A model generated the notes under the pieces. It ran no database searches, was not told where the DNA came from, and saw nothing but the letters and a program-made list of their open reading frames with translations. The translations under genes were made by a program, and so were the position numbers. From assembly GCA_041181065.1 (NCBI GenBank), contig JBEGQI010000173.1, positions 1 to 26,038 of the forward strand: 26,038 nucleotides of DNA, given 5' to 3'. The first letter of the stretch is position 1, and each line of letters starts with the position of its first letter. Source of the stretch: DSYF01 sp041181065 (GTDB taxonomy: Bacteria > Verrucomicrobiota > Verrucomicrobiia > Limisphaerales > DSYF01). Below, one piece after another: positions 16,142 through 23,538 of this stretch.

Positions 16142-17437
16142 CAGGCGACCGGTCTCGGTGACTTCCAAGCCGCCCGCCGTGCGTTTCACGAGTCCGTCGG
16201 CCTCGAAGGGCGCGAGCGACGCAAGTTCCTTGGCGAAATGTTCGGTGAAGTTGATGCCGAGGCTTTTGCTCATCGCGGCGAAGTCGAGCGAGAGGTCGCA
16301 CATCGTGCGCATGATGGTTTCGCGGCGGCGATTGTCCTCCTCCGTCACGAAATAGCCTTTGTGCAGCGGCGTGCGGCCCGCGTCCACGGCGGATTGCCAC
16401 GCGGGCAGTTCCTTTTCGTTCTGCCAGTAGGCGTCGGGGATCTGCGAGATGCTTGACATGCCAAACGCGTAGATGTCCGAGCCAGCGCGCGTGCTGTAGC
16501 CCTGGAAATTCCGCTGGAGCTGCTTCTTCCGCTGCGCCACGGCGAGTTCGTCGTTCGGCTTCGCGAAGTGATCCATGCCAATGTAAACGTAGCGATCGTT
16601 CTCGGTGAGCCGCTCGATGACGGTTTTGAGAATCTGCAACTTCACGTCCGCCGTCGGCAGGATCTTCGCCTGAAGAATCTTCTGCGCGGGCTTGATCCAC
16701 GGGACGTGCGCGTAACTGAACACCGCCAACCGGTCGGGCTGCATCTTCAACACGGTGTCGAGCGTGTGGTTGAACGACGCGACGGTCTGGTTCGGCAGAC
16801 CGTAGATGAGGTCGAGATTCACGGAGCCGAAGCCGAGTTCGCGCATCCAGTCGAGGGCCTGCTGCGTCATCTCGACGGGCTGGATGCGGTGAACCGCTTC
16901 CTGCACCTGCGGGTTGAAATCCTGCACGCCCATCGACGCGCGGTTGAAACCGATCTCAGCCAGCGCCACGACGTGGTCACGCGTCAGCCGACGCGGGTCC
17001 ACCTCGACGCTCGCTTCGATGTCGGAGGCGAACTCGAAATTCTTGTGGATAATCTCGCCGAGCCGGCGGATTTCGTCGGGCTTGAGAAACGTCGGTGAGC
17101 CGCCGCCGAAGTGGAGTTGGACGGCCTTGCGCTTCTTGTTGATGAGCGGGGCCATCGCGGCGACTTCGCGGCCCAACGCCTCGACGTAGCCCATGCCGCG
17201 GCTGTGGTCGAGTGTGATGACGGTGGTGCAACCGCAGAACCAGCAGAGCGTCTCGCAGAAGGGGATGTGGAAGTAGAGCGAGAGGCCGCGGTCCGTCTGG
17301 TTGTTGGCCTCGATGCGTTGGCGCAGCGCATCCCACGTGACGTCCGTGAACTTGGTCGCGGGCGGATACGACGTGTAACGCGGGCCGGGCTGGTTGTATT
17401 TCTCAACCAGGGCGAGATCAACTTTGAGCGTGCTCAT
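16064..17437 (-). CDS. hemN: Oxygen-independent coproporphyrinogen III dehydrogenase (radical SAM)
   Basis: 457 residues. The N-terminal 'KYNQPGPRYTSYPPATKF' is the true-HemN signature that separates it from HemW. The radical-SAM cluster is C61, C65 and C68 in 'FCETLCWFCGC' (CX3CX2CXC), followed by 'VQLHFGGGSPTFLKPDEI', 'ASVEVDPRRLTRDHV', 'FNRASMGVQDFNPQVQEAVH' and 'VNLDLIYGLPNQTVASF'. It decarboxylates coproporphyrinogen III to protoporphyrinogen IX without oxygen, with SAM as oxidant, in the cytoplasm. It pairs with an oxygen-using HemG downstream, which suggests a microaerobic or facultative lifestyle. It lies 43 bp after hemE. Its last 78 bp are duplicated at 15482-15559. Confidence 0.97.
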   Translation of the reverse strand: MSTLKVDLALVEKYNQPGPRYTSYPPATKFTDVTWDALRQRIEANNQTDRGLSLYFHIPFCETLCWFCGCTTVITLDHSRGMGYVEALGREVAAMAPLINKKRKAVQLHFGGGSPTFLKPDEIRRLGEIIHKNFEFASDIEASVEVDPRRLTRDHVVALAEIGFNRASMGVQDFNPQVQEAVHRIQPVEMTQQALDWMRELGFGSVNLDLIYGLPNQTVASFNHTLDTVLKMQPDRLAVFSYAHVPWIKPAQKILQAKILPTADVKLQILKTVIERLTENDRYVYIGMDHFAKPNDELAVAQRKKQLQRNFQGYSTRAGSDIYAFGMSSISQIPDAYWQNEKELPAWQSAVDAGRTPLHKGYFVTEEDNRRRETIMRTMCDLSLDFAAMSKSLGINFTEHFAKELASLAPFEADGLVKRTAGGLEVTETGRLFIRNIAMSFDNTLAPVGERRHSRTI

Positions 17438-17480
17438 GTGAAACTACTTTAAACACGACCGGACGTGGATGCACACCGAT

Positions 17481-18503
17481 TTAGTCGCCGCGCACCGTGT
17501 CAACGACGGCCTGGATGCACTCCAGTTTCGACTCCGGCGTCACGCCGTGGCCGAGGTTAAAGATGTGACCGGGCCGGCCTTTCATGTCGGTCAGGATGCG
17601 CTTTGTTTCGGCTGCGACGGCGGCAGGCGTGGCGGCGAGTAACGACGGATCGAGGTTGCCCTGCACCGCGATGTTCTTCGGCAACCGCGCCGCGACTTCC
17701 GACAAACGCACGGTCCAATCCACGCCGAGAACATTGGCGCGAGTGGCGATCAGATCGTCCCAGTTGCCGTGCGTGCCCTTCGAGAAAACGATGACGGGAG
17801 TCTTGCCCTTCAGCCCTGCGATGATGTCCTTGATCCAACGGCCCGACGCGGCTTGGAACGCGCCCGCGCTGAGTGAGCCGCCGAGCGTGTCGAAGATCTG
17901 GATGGCGTCCACGCCGGTGTCGATCTGCATCTGCAGATAACGGGTCGTCGCCTCGGTGAGCTTTTCGCAGAGACGGTTGAAGAGCGCGGGGTTCTCGTAA
18001 AACATCGCCTTCGCGCCGGTGAATTCCTTCGAGCTGCCGCCCTCGATCATGAAGTTGGCCAGCGTCCACGGCGAACCCGCAAAGCCGAGCAGCGCAGTCT
18101 TGGCGCCTAATTGCGAATGGATGAGCTTGAGCGCTTCGCTGACATACTGGAGCCGCCCGACGACGGCGTTCACGTCGAGCTTGTCCACGTCCGCCGCCGT
18201 GCGCACGGCGAAATCCATGCCGATGCCGCCTTCCTCGCGGAACTTGTAGCCCTGCCCCAAACCCTCGCAGACAACGAGGATGTCGCTGAAAAGGATTGCC
18301 GCATCAAAACCGAAACGGCGGATGGGTTGCATCGTGACCTCGGCAGCGAGCTCGGGCGACTGGACCAGCTGGAGGAACGTGAACTTCTCCTTGAGAGCGC
18401 GATACTCCGGCAAGGCGCGACCGGCCTGGCGCATCAGCCAGACGGGCGGGCGCGGCACGGGTTCACAACGAACGGCGGCAAGAAAGAGGTTTCGACTGTT
18501 CAT
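17481..18503 (-). CDS. hemE: Uroporphyrinogen decarboxylase
   Basis: 340 residues from the ATG at 18503. This start was chosen because GGAG lies 8 bp upstream and the conserved protein begins here; an in-frame start at 18575 would add 24 residues unlike the family. The hallmark 'RPPVWLMRQAGRALPEYR' is at residues 18-35, with 'AAILFSDILVVCEGLG' (catalytic aspartate), 'GFAGSPWTLANFMIEGG', 'GVDAIQIFDTLGGSLS' and C-terminal 'GHIFNLGHGVTPES'. It converts uroporphyrinogen III to coproporphyrinogen III. It is the first gene of the hemE-hemN-(cassette)-hemG-hemH cluster and lies downstream of the multihaem cytochrome operon on the same strand. Confidence 0.96.
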   Translation of the reverse strand: MNSRNLFLAAVRCEPVPRPPVWLMRQAGRALPEYRALKEKFTFLQLVQSPELAAEVTMQPIRRFGFDAAILFSDILVVCEGLGQGYKFREEGGIGMDFAVRTAADVDKLDVNAVVGRLQYVSEALKLIHSQLGAKTALLGFAGSPWTLANFMIEGGSSKEFTGAKAMFYENPALFNRLCEKLTEATTRYLQMQIDTGVDAIQIFDTLGGSLSAGAFQAASGRWIKDIIAGLKGKTPVIVFSKGTHGNWDDLIATRANVLGVDWTVRLSEVAARLPKNIAVQGNLDPSLLAATPAAVAAETKRILTDMKGRPGHIFNLGHGVTPESKLECIQAVVDTVRGD

Positions 18504-18505
18504 GG

Positions 18506-18541
18506 TTGAGGCTCCGGCGTTTCCTACGCCTTGAGGCTCCG
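18506..18541 (-). repeat. Short repeat-hairpin element at the hemE ribosome-binding site
   Basis: Two 11-bp direct repeats (TTGAGGCTCCG on +, at 18506-18516 and 18531-18541) flank a 5-bp-stem hairpin (18516-18520 GGCGT, loop, 18526-18530 ACGCC). On the hemE transcript the nearer repeat holds the GGAG Shine-Dalgarno at 18512-18515, so the hairpin sits immediately 5' of the ribosome-binding site. It could be a dispersed intergenic repeat or a translational control element; nothing further can be shown from one copy. Confidence 0.45.
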
Positions 18542-18729
18542 ACTTTTTGATTGCTGTTCCACTCATGCGCTTCACTGCTTGCCGCCCGTTCGCAAACGAC
18601 GCGCGGCGGCGGCATCCACGCTGAATTCAGATTAGTGCCGCAGTGAATTGAGACTATACCGTTCTTGCCGGTTAATGAACCTTTTTTGCCGAACGGCGGG
18701 CAATGGACGGAGTGCGACCCGACGGCCGC
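18542..18729. other. Intergenic spacer between the cytochrome operon and hemE
   Basis: The spacer has no credible gene. It contains a small inverted repeat, GGTT/AACC (near 18670-18681), followed on + by six Ts, which would act as a terminator only for + strand transcription. On the - strand a TATAGT (near 18653-18658) could be a -10 element for hemE, but no good -35 accompanies it. It is not clear whether transcription reads through from the cytochrome operon into hemE. Confidence 0.4.
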
Positions 18730-20451
18730 TCAATATTTCTTGGTCGAATCGTGCGCCGTGCCGTGGCAGGTGAGCGTGCAATAGCGCGCGCCGACGGCGC
18801 CGTCGTTGAAGGAAATCACGCCACCGTTGGGTGAGACGTAAGTGGTGTTGAAGTTGATGAGATGCGCATTCGCCACGACGCCGTGCGGGTCATGGCACGT
18901 CGTGCAGGCCGCCTGTTTCTCGACCACGTGCTTCTTGTGATACAGCCAGCTGGAAGCATTCTCGTCGGTCACCACGGTGCGGCTATGGCATTTGTAGCAC
19001 AGCGCGTAAGTGCCGGAGTTTTCCGCGTTGAAGTCGGCCACGACCAACTGCCGCTCCAGGATGGGCGTGTAAAGCGAGCCGTGCGGGCCGTTCGCGCCGC
19101 TGCCGCCCGCCGCCGGTGATTGGTCGCTGTTGTGACAATCGGTGCAATACATCACGCTCGTGGTATTCCATGGAGCGATGAGGCTGGGCGATGTGCCCTG
19201 CTTGCCGGCGCCGAGCACAGGGTGATAGCTCGCGTTGACCGTGGCAAATTCGTAGCGCGTGTTGGTCTCGGGTGCGACGCGGGGAACGATCGCCGATCCG
19301 CGATTCAAGCTGTCGGCGTGGCAGCGGAAACAGAGTTCATATTCCTTCGTCACCGGATTCGCCGCCGCGCCGGTCGTTGCGTCCACGCCGCGCACCCCGG
19401 CCAACGCGCCCGAGGCGTTCGGCGCCACCGCCGTGAGTTGCTTGGCGGCGTGCGGATTGTGACAATCCACACACTCAACGTGCCGCGGCGGATTGACGAG
19501 GTTCTCCATCGGATCGTGCACGCCAGCCGTCAACGTGATCGGGTGAACGCTGAACTTGCTGAAATCGGCGGCAACATCCTTGGCGGCGACGTTCCCGTTG
19601 TGACAGTTCAAGCAGTTGTCCTCCTCGACGGCGAAATTCAACAATCGCCGCGCCGTGCCGGCCCCGTGTGGAGCATGGCAATTCGCGCACGCGTTGTCGG
19701 CTACGGTGGTGTAGTTCGTGTGCGGCCATGGGTTCTGGCCGGAACCGTTCCAAGTCTTCGTCGAGGTCTTGTGCGACGAAGCGGTCCAGTAATTCGGATT
19801 GTGGCACGTGACGCAGAGCTGGCCGCCGCGTGGATCCATCACGAGGAATTTGCCGAACGTGTCGCTGTGCGGATCGTGACACGACGTGCATTGCAGGAGA
19901 CCGTCACGATCGAGCCGGACCTGCTGGTTCAAGGTCGCCGGGCTGTTGAGTTCCGGGTTCAACCCAGCCAGCGTGCTGTCGTAGCGGAACGAAATGGGAT
20001 GGTCGTTGGAAAGGTCCGTGCCCAAGTTCGCCGCGCCCGGCGGCATCGTGGTGACACCATTCCGGAAGGACACCGGCAACGTCTGATTGTGCAGCATGCC
20101 GATGGCGACGGTGCCGTCGTGGCAGCTGAGGCACAGGCGCGACGCACCGCTCGGCTGGCCGACGATCGCCTTCATCGTGCTGCTGCTGTAAGTCGTGTAG
20201 CCGAGCCCCGCCAATTCGTGGTTCCACAACGGCCCTTCCGTCATCGCGCGATGCGGCGTGTGGCAGAAGATGCACACCTCCGTCTCCGAGACGGCGCGGA
20301 TGTTGGCGGAAGACTGTGACGAAAGATTGTGCTTGGTCGTGACGATGCCGGTGGCCGCAAAAGCCGGCACCGCGAGCAAAACCAACAGCAGTGGGACGGC
20401 TGCTTCTAGCAGACGCAGCCGGGCTCGTTCGATTGGCAGCGTTGAATTCAT
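18730..20451 (-). CDS. Dodecahaem c-type cytochrome (11 CXXCH + 1 CX3CH), exported
   Basis: 573 residues with a signal peptide ('LLLVLLAVPAFA', likely cleavage after A32) and no lipobox. Eleven CXXCH sites are visible in order: CIFCH, CLSCH, CTSCH, CVTCH, CANCH, CLNCH, CVDCH, CFRCH, CTDCH, CYKCH and CTTCH. A twelfth, non-standard CX3CH follows (C558-H563, 'YCTLTCHG'). 'CHDPHSDTFGKFL', 'CHAPHGAGTARRLL' and 'CHNPHAAKQL' are doubled-CXXCH-type (PF09699-like) segments in which the PH histidine is a likely distal haem ligand. The role is probably electron transfer on one face of the outer membrane or through the adjacent barrel. Its start overlaps the stop of the NHL gene by 4 bp. It is the last gene of the five-gene conduit operon. 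Confidence 0.92.
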   Translation of the reverse strand: MNSTLPIERARLRLLEAAVPLLLVLLAVPAFAATGIVTTKHNLSSQSSANIRAVSETEVCIFCHTPHRAMTEGPLWNHELAGLGYTTYSSSTMKAIVGQPSGASRLCLSCHDGTVAIGMLHNQTLPVSFRNGVTTMPPGAANLGTDLSNDHPISFRYDSTLAGLNPELNSPATLNQQVRLDRDGLLQCTSCHDPHSDTFGKFLVMDPRGGQLCVTCHNPNYWTASSHKTSTKTWNGSGQNPWPHTNYTTVADNACANCHAPHGAGTARRLLNFAVEEDNCLNCHNGNVAAKDVAADFSKFSVHPITLTAGVHDPMENLVNPPRHVECVDCHNPHAAKQLTAVAPNASGALAGVRGVDATTGAAANPVTKEYELCFRCHADSLNRGSAIVPRVAPETNTRYEFATVNASYHPVLGAGKQGTSPSLIAPWNTTSVMYCTDCHNSDQSPAAGGSGANGPHGSLYTPILERQLVVADFNAENSGTYALCYKCHSRTVVTDENASSWLYHKKHVVEKQAACTTCHDPHGVVANAHLINFNTTYVSPNGGVISFNDGAVGARYCTLTCHGTAHDSTKKY

Positions 20452-21479
20452 TCGTCACCCAAGTAGCGCAACACCTGCACGCGGCTGTTGTAACAGTCGG
20501 CGATGTAAATGCGGTTGTCGCGAGCGATGGCGATGCCCGCCGGCAAGCCGAACTCGCCAGGTCCATTGCCCGCTTCACCGACCGGCAACAGCAACCGGCC
20601 TTCAGCATTGAACACCTGCACGTTGTCGAACAGCGCATCGGCGACGTAGATGTGGCCTTGCGGGCTGACAGCAACGCCCTTCGGACGGCTGAAGCAGCCG
20701 GGGCTGTCGCCCATGCGCCCGATCTGGCTGCAAAATTCACCCTTCGCATCGAAGATCTGGACGCGGCAATTCATCGAGTCCGTGACATAAATCTTGCCAG
20801 CGGCATCGGTGGCCAGATGCGTCGGGAAGTTGAATTCACCCGGCGCCGTGCCGCGTTTGCCGAATTCCGATTCGTATTCGCCGCGCAAGTTGAACACGAC
20901 GATGGCATGACGTTCCGAGTCAGCGACGAGCAACCGTTCACCCGTCAACAGCACCGCCACCGGCCGGGAAAGATGCTCACGACAGACGAACTTCAAATGG
21001 CCCGCGACATCGAAGGCGATGACTTCACCCCGGCCGGAATCCGCGACGTAAAGGACATCCTTCGCCTTCGCGACGCTGACGGGTGATTCGAATTCCCGTT
21101 TGCCCACGGCGGTCCAGCGATGCCAGCGCGTGGTCTTGGCATCGAAGCAACCTACGGACTTGGCAGCGGTGTCGGTGACGCAAAGATTACCGTCCTCGTC
21201 GAGCGCGAGGCCGAATGGCCGGGCGAAGGCGCCGTTGCCGCGCGTCTCGCCCGTGAGCCAGTCGGCGAACCGGCCCATGGTAGAACGCTTCACGCCGAGA
21301 TCGGACGGCCCGCTGATGCTGCGTTCAAATGCGAAGCGGGCCGGGTTCGGCGGCGCCGGCCAGACGATGGGATTGGCATTCGCCGTCGTTGGCGCCGGGC
21401 GCGAGGCACACGAGGCCAGCAGCCCCAAGGTGACCAGGGCGGCGAAGCGGACGGTGCTCTGACGGACGGATTGGATCAT
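20448..21479 (-). CDS. NHL-repeat six-bladed propeller lipoprotein (second copy)
   Basis: 343 residues. A lipoprotein signal is present with lipobox LASC (Cys24 in 'LVTLGLLASCASRP'). After 'IVWPAPPNPARFAFERSI', about six NHL blades are visible with the pattern 'RPxGVAxxxxGxIYVADxxxxxVxVF', for example 'RPFGLALDEDGNLCVTD', 'FPTHLATDAAGKIYVTDS', 'RPKGVAVSPQGHIYVADA' and 'LPAGIAIARDNRIYIADC'. Propellers of this type are often encoded with multihaem cytochromes and outer-membrane barrels in metal-reducing bacteria. The role may be scaffolding or binding on the membrane face; no catalytic residues are recognisable. It starts 7 bp after the barrel gene and overlaps the 12-haem cytochrome gene by 4 bp. 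Confidence 0.92.
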   Translation of the reverse strand: MIQSVRQSTVRFAALVTLGLLASCASRPAPTTANANPIVWPAPPNPARFAFERSISGPSDLGVKRSTMGRFADWLTGETRGNGAFARPFGLALDEDGNLCVTDTAAKSVGCFDAKTTRWHRWTAVGKREFESPVSVAKAKDVLYVADSGRGEVIAFDVAGHLKFVCREHLSRPVAVLLTGERLLVADSERHAIVVFNLRGEYESEFGKRGTAPGEFNFPTHLATDAAGKIYVTDSMNCRVQIFDAKGEFCSQIGRMGDSPGCFSRPKGVAVSPQGHIYVADALFDNVQVFNAEGRLLLPVGEAGNGPGEFGLPAGIAIARDNRIYIADCYNSRVQVLRYLGDE

Positions 21480-21486
21480 GTGACGC

Positions 21487-23538
21487 TCAAAAATCTTTGC
21501 GCAGGCGAATATAGGCCAAGTTTCGGATGCGCGTCTGCGAACTCAAGTATTCATCGTAGTTCAAATCATAGCCGATGCTGGCCGAAAATTTCCCGGACGA
21601 ATACTGCACCTGCGGACGGAAGACGGCGAGCGTCTGGTCCACACCTTCGCCGATGCGCTGGCTGACGCCCGTTTCCACGTCGAAATTCAGGTGGCGCGTG
21701 AAGGCCTGATTGTAATTCACGGTGGCGGTGTAGTTCTGATCGGCGCGGTTGGCCTGTTCATAGTTCATCAACGTCTCCGTGAAATTGAAGCCGAGGCGGG
21801 AGCGTTGCGCGGGAGCGAAGGTCAGGCTCTGGAAGAATCGCAATGAGTCATAGGGCGCGAGGCTGGAATCGTAGATCTCGAACTCGACACCCGCGCGGAG
21901 GGCCTTCCAATGACCTTCCGTGCCGAGCACGAAGAGGTTCAAGTCCTGCACGACGAGGTTTTCGGCGCCGTCGTTGTGCGTCAGCGAGTAGCGGGTGTAA
22001 ACACTCCAGTGATTGTCGAAGAAGTCGAAGCGCAGGCCGCAGGCGTTGTTCACGGTGTCATAACTGCCGGATGGGCTGGCCTCGAAGTTGTAGCTGATCA
22101 GCACGGAATCCGGAACGCGCGATCCGACGGGGCGTTCGATGAGCGTAAACTGGCCGTTCTGGATGATGTTGTAGTCCAGCCCGGCGATGTAGCCGCCAGG
22201 AGGCAGGTGCGAATTATCGGTGACGACGATGGTGCTCTGGATGATGTTGGGCTGGCGAAGCGTGATGGGTTGACCGCTCGACCCGAAGACATGTTGCTCG
22301 TCGATGACCGGGATCAAACCGCCGGAACTTTGGACGTCCGTGTGGAAATAACCGATGTTCTCATACGCGGAGAGCACGCTGGTCCGGCTCAGGCGCTTGG
22401 TGTAGCGGACGCCCGGTCCGCCGCCGAACTGCCACGAGCGTTGCGAATCCGTGCTGCTCGATGCCGTGTAGCGGTAGCCTTGCAAATTCAAGTCGGTGAC
22501 GAGGCTTTGGAAGAGTTTGTGTTCCAACAACAGGTTGCCGCTGATGTTGTCGTTGTCGGATTCGCCGTAAGTGTTCTGCGAGTAGTTGAGGTTGTATTGA
22601 CTGCTCAACTGTTCGCTGTGTTCGGCGCGGAGATTGGCGGCGGCGCTGTAAAGCTGGCTCGGCAGCGTCATGCTTTCGAGGTGGTTGTAGCCCGCGTTCA
22701 CCACCGAGTGCCAATTCTTGCGAGGACCGAAATCTTCCGAGTCGGACAGGTTCAACGTGTAATCCCGCCCGGCACCGGCAACGCCGTAGTCGGTGCGCGT
22801 GTAATCGTTGACGCTGCCAAAGATCGTCGAGCTGCCGCTCTTGCGTTGGTGCGTGAGGGACGCAGAGGCGATGGTGCTGTCGCTCCAGATGGGGATGGGG
22901 TTGCCGGTGGCGTCCTGTGTTTCGTGCGAGACGCTCGTGAAGAAACGCCACGGGCCGGTGGAATAATTCAGCGAGCCGCCGTATCGCCAGGTGTCCACGT
23001 AGATGCGGTTGAAGAAATCGTAGTCCTGATAGCTGTGCGTGTAACTGGAGAACAACCGGCCATGCAGCGGCTTGCTGTCGAGAATGCCGATCTCGCCGAA
23101 GAACGAACCGAGAAAACGAAGTTCACGCGTGGAGGCTGTCGCCGCGCCGCTGTAATTGTCCTCCGTCCAACCCACGGAGCCATCCACGTTGATGTGGTAG
23201 GCGATGAGGTTGGGGTGATAAACCGAGCCGGACAGGTCGAGGCCGAGCAACGGTCCAAAGAACAAACGATCCTCGGTTGACTCGCCGCCGCCAGAAATAC
23301 TGGTCGTCTGCGTGTATGCCTCGGCGTAAACGCCGGTGTAAACCCGGTCGATGTTCAGCGTGGCCCAATGCGGCTCCTGATAGGGGCGCAGCGCTGTCTG
23401 GGCGCTCATCGGCCACGCGCTGGCGAACAAGGCGCCCATCGCAGCCACGCGGCAAACTGCGGACAAGACCTGCAATTGACGATGGGCCGCGGGCGAACGT
23501 GAGCCGGCAATGCGTTGCTGGTCCATGCGCCCGTTCAT
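21487..23538 (-). CDS. Large outer-membrane beta-barrel protein, putative conduit porin
   Basis: 683 residues. A signal peptide is visible ('VAAMGALFASAWPMSAQ'). The rest is dominated by alternating aromatic and polar strands with Tyr/Trp girdles, such as 'LNYSTGPWRFFTSVSHET', 'YNLNYSQNTYGESDNDNISG' and 'DQNYTATVNYNQAFTRHLNF'. It ends in phenylalanine ('IRLRKDF'), the signature of an outer-membrane barrel. Length and strand density suggest a barrel of more than 20 strands, comparable to MtrB/OmbB-type barrels that enclose cytochromes, although no sequence identity to those can be claimed. It has no CXXC near the N-terminus of the MtrB type. The start overlaps the stop of the 17-haem cytochrome gene by 4 bp. 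Confidence 0.85.
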   Translation of the reverse strand: MNGRMDQQRIAGSRSPAAHRQLQVLSAVCRVAAMGALFASAWPMSAQTALRPYQEPHWATLNIDRVYTGVYAEAYTQTTSISGGGESTEDRLFFGPLLGLDLSGSVYHPNLIAYHINVDGSVGWTEDNYSGAATASTRELRFLGSFFGEIGILDSKPLHGRLFSSYTHSYQDYDFFNRIYVDTWRYGGSLNYSTGPWRFFTSVSHETQDATGNPIPIWSDSTIASASLTHQRKSGSSTIFGSVNDYTRTDYGVAGAGRDYTLNLSDSEDFGPRKNWHSVVNAGYNHLESMTLPSQLYSAAANLRAEHSEQLSSQYNLNYSQNTYGESDNDNISGNLLLEHKLFQSLVTDLNLQGYRYTASSSTDSQRSWQFGGGPGVRYTKRLSRTSVLSAYENIGYFHTDVQSSGGLIPVIDEQHVFGSSGQPITLRQPNIIQSTIVVTDNSHLPPGGYIAGLDYNIIQNGQFTLIERPVGSRVPDSVLISYNFEASPSGSYDTVNNACGLRFDFFDNHWSVYTRYSLTHNDGAENLVVQDLNLFVLGTEGHWKALRAGVEFEIYDSSLAPYDSLRFFQSLTFAPAQRSRLGFNFTETLMNYEQANRADQNYTATVNYNQAFTRHLNFDVETGVSQRIGEGVDQTLAVFRPQVQYSSGKFSASIGYDLNYDEYLSSQTRIRNLAYIRLRKDF

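Noticed and set aside
19120..20319. + strand open frame of 399 codons
   Set aside because: It is a shadow of the 12-haem cytochrome gene, with an Arg/Val/Ala-rich translation and no motif.
21910..23280. Long + strand open frame of 456 codons
   Set aside because: It is antisense to the outer-membrane barrel gene, whose translation has a signal peptide and C-terminal Phe. The antisense product looks like no known protein.
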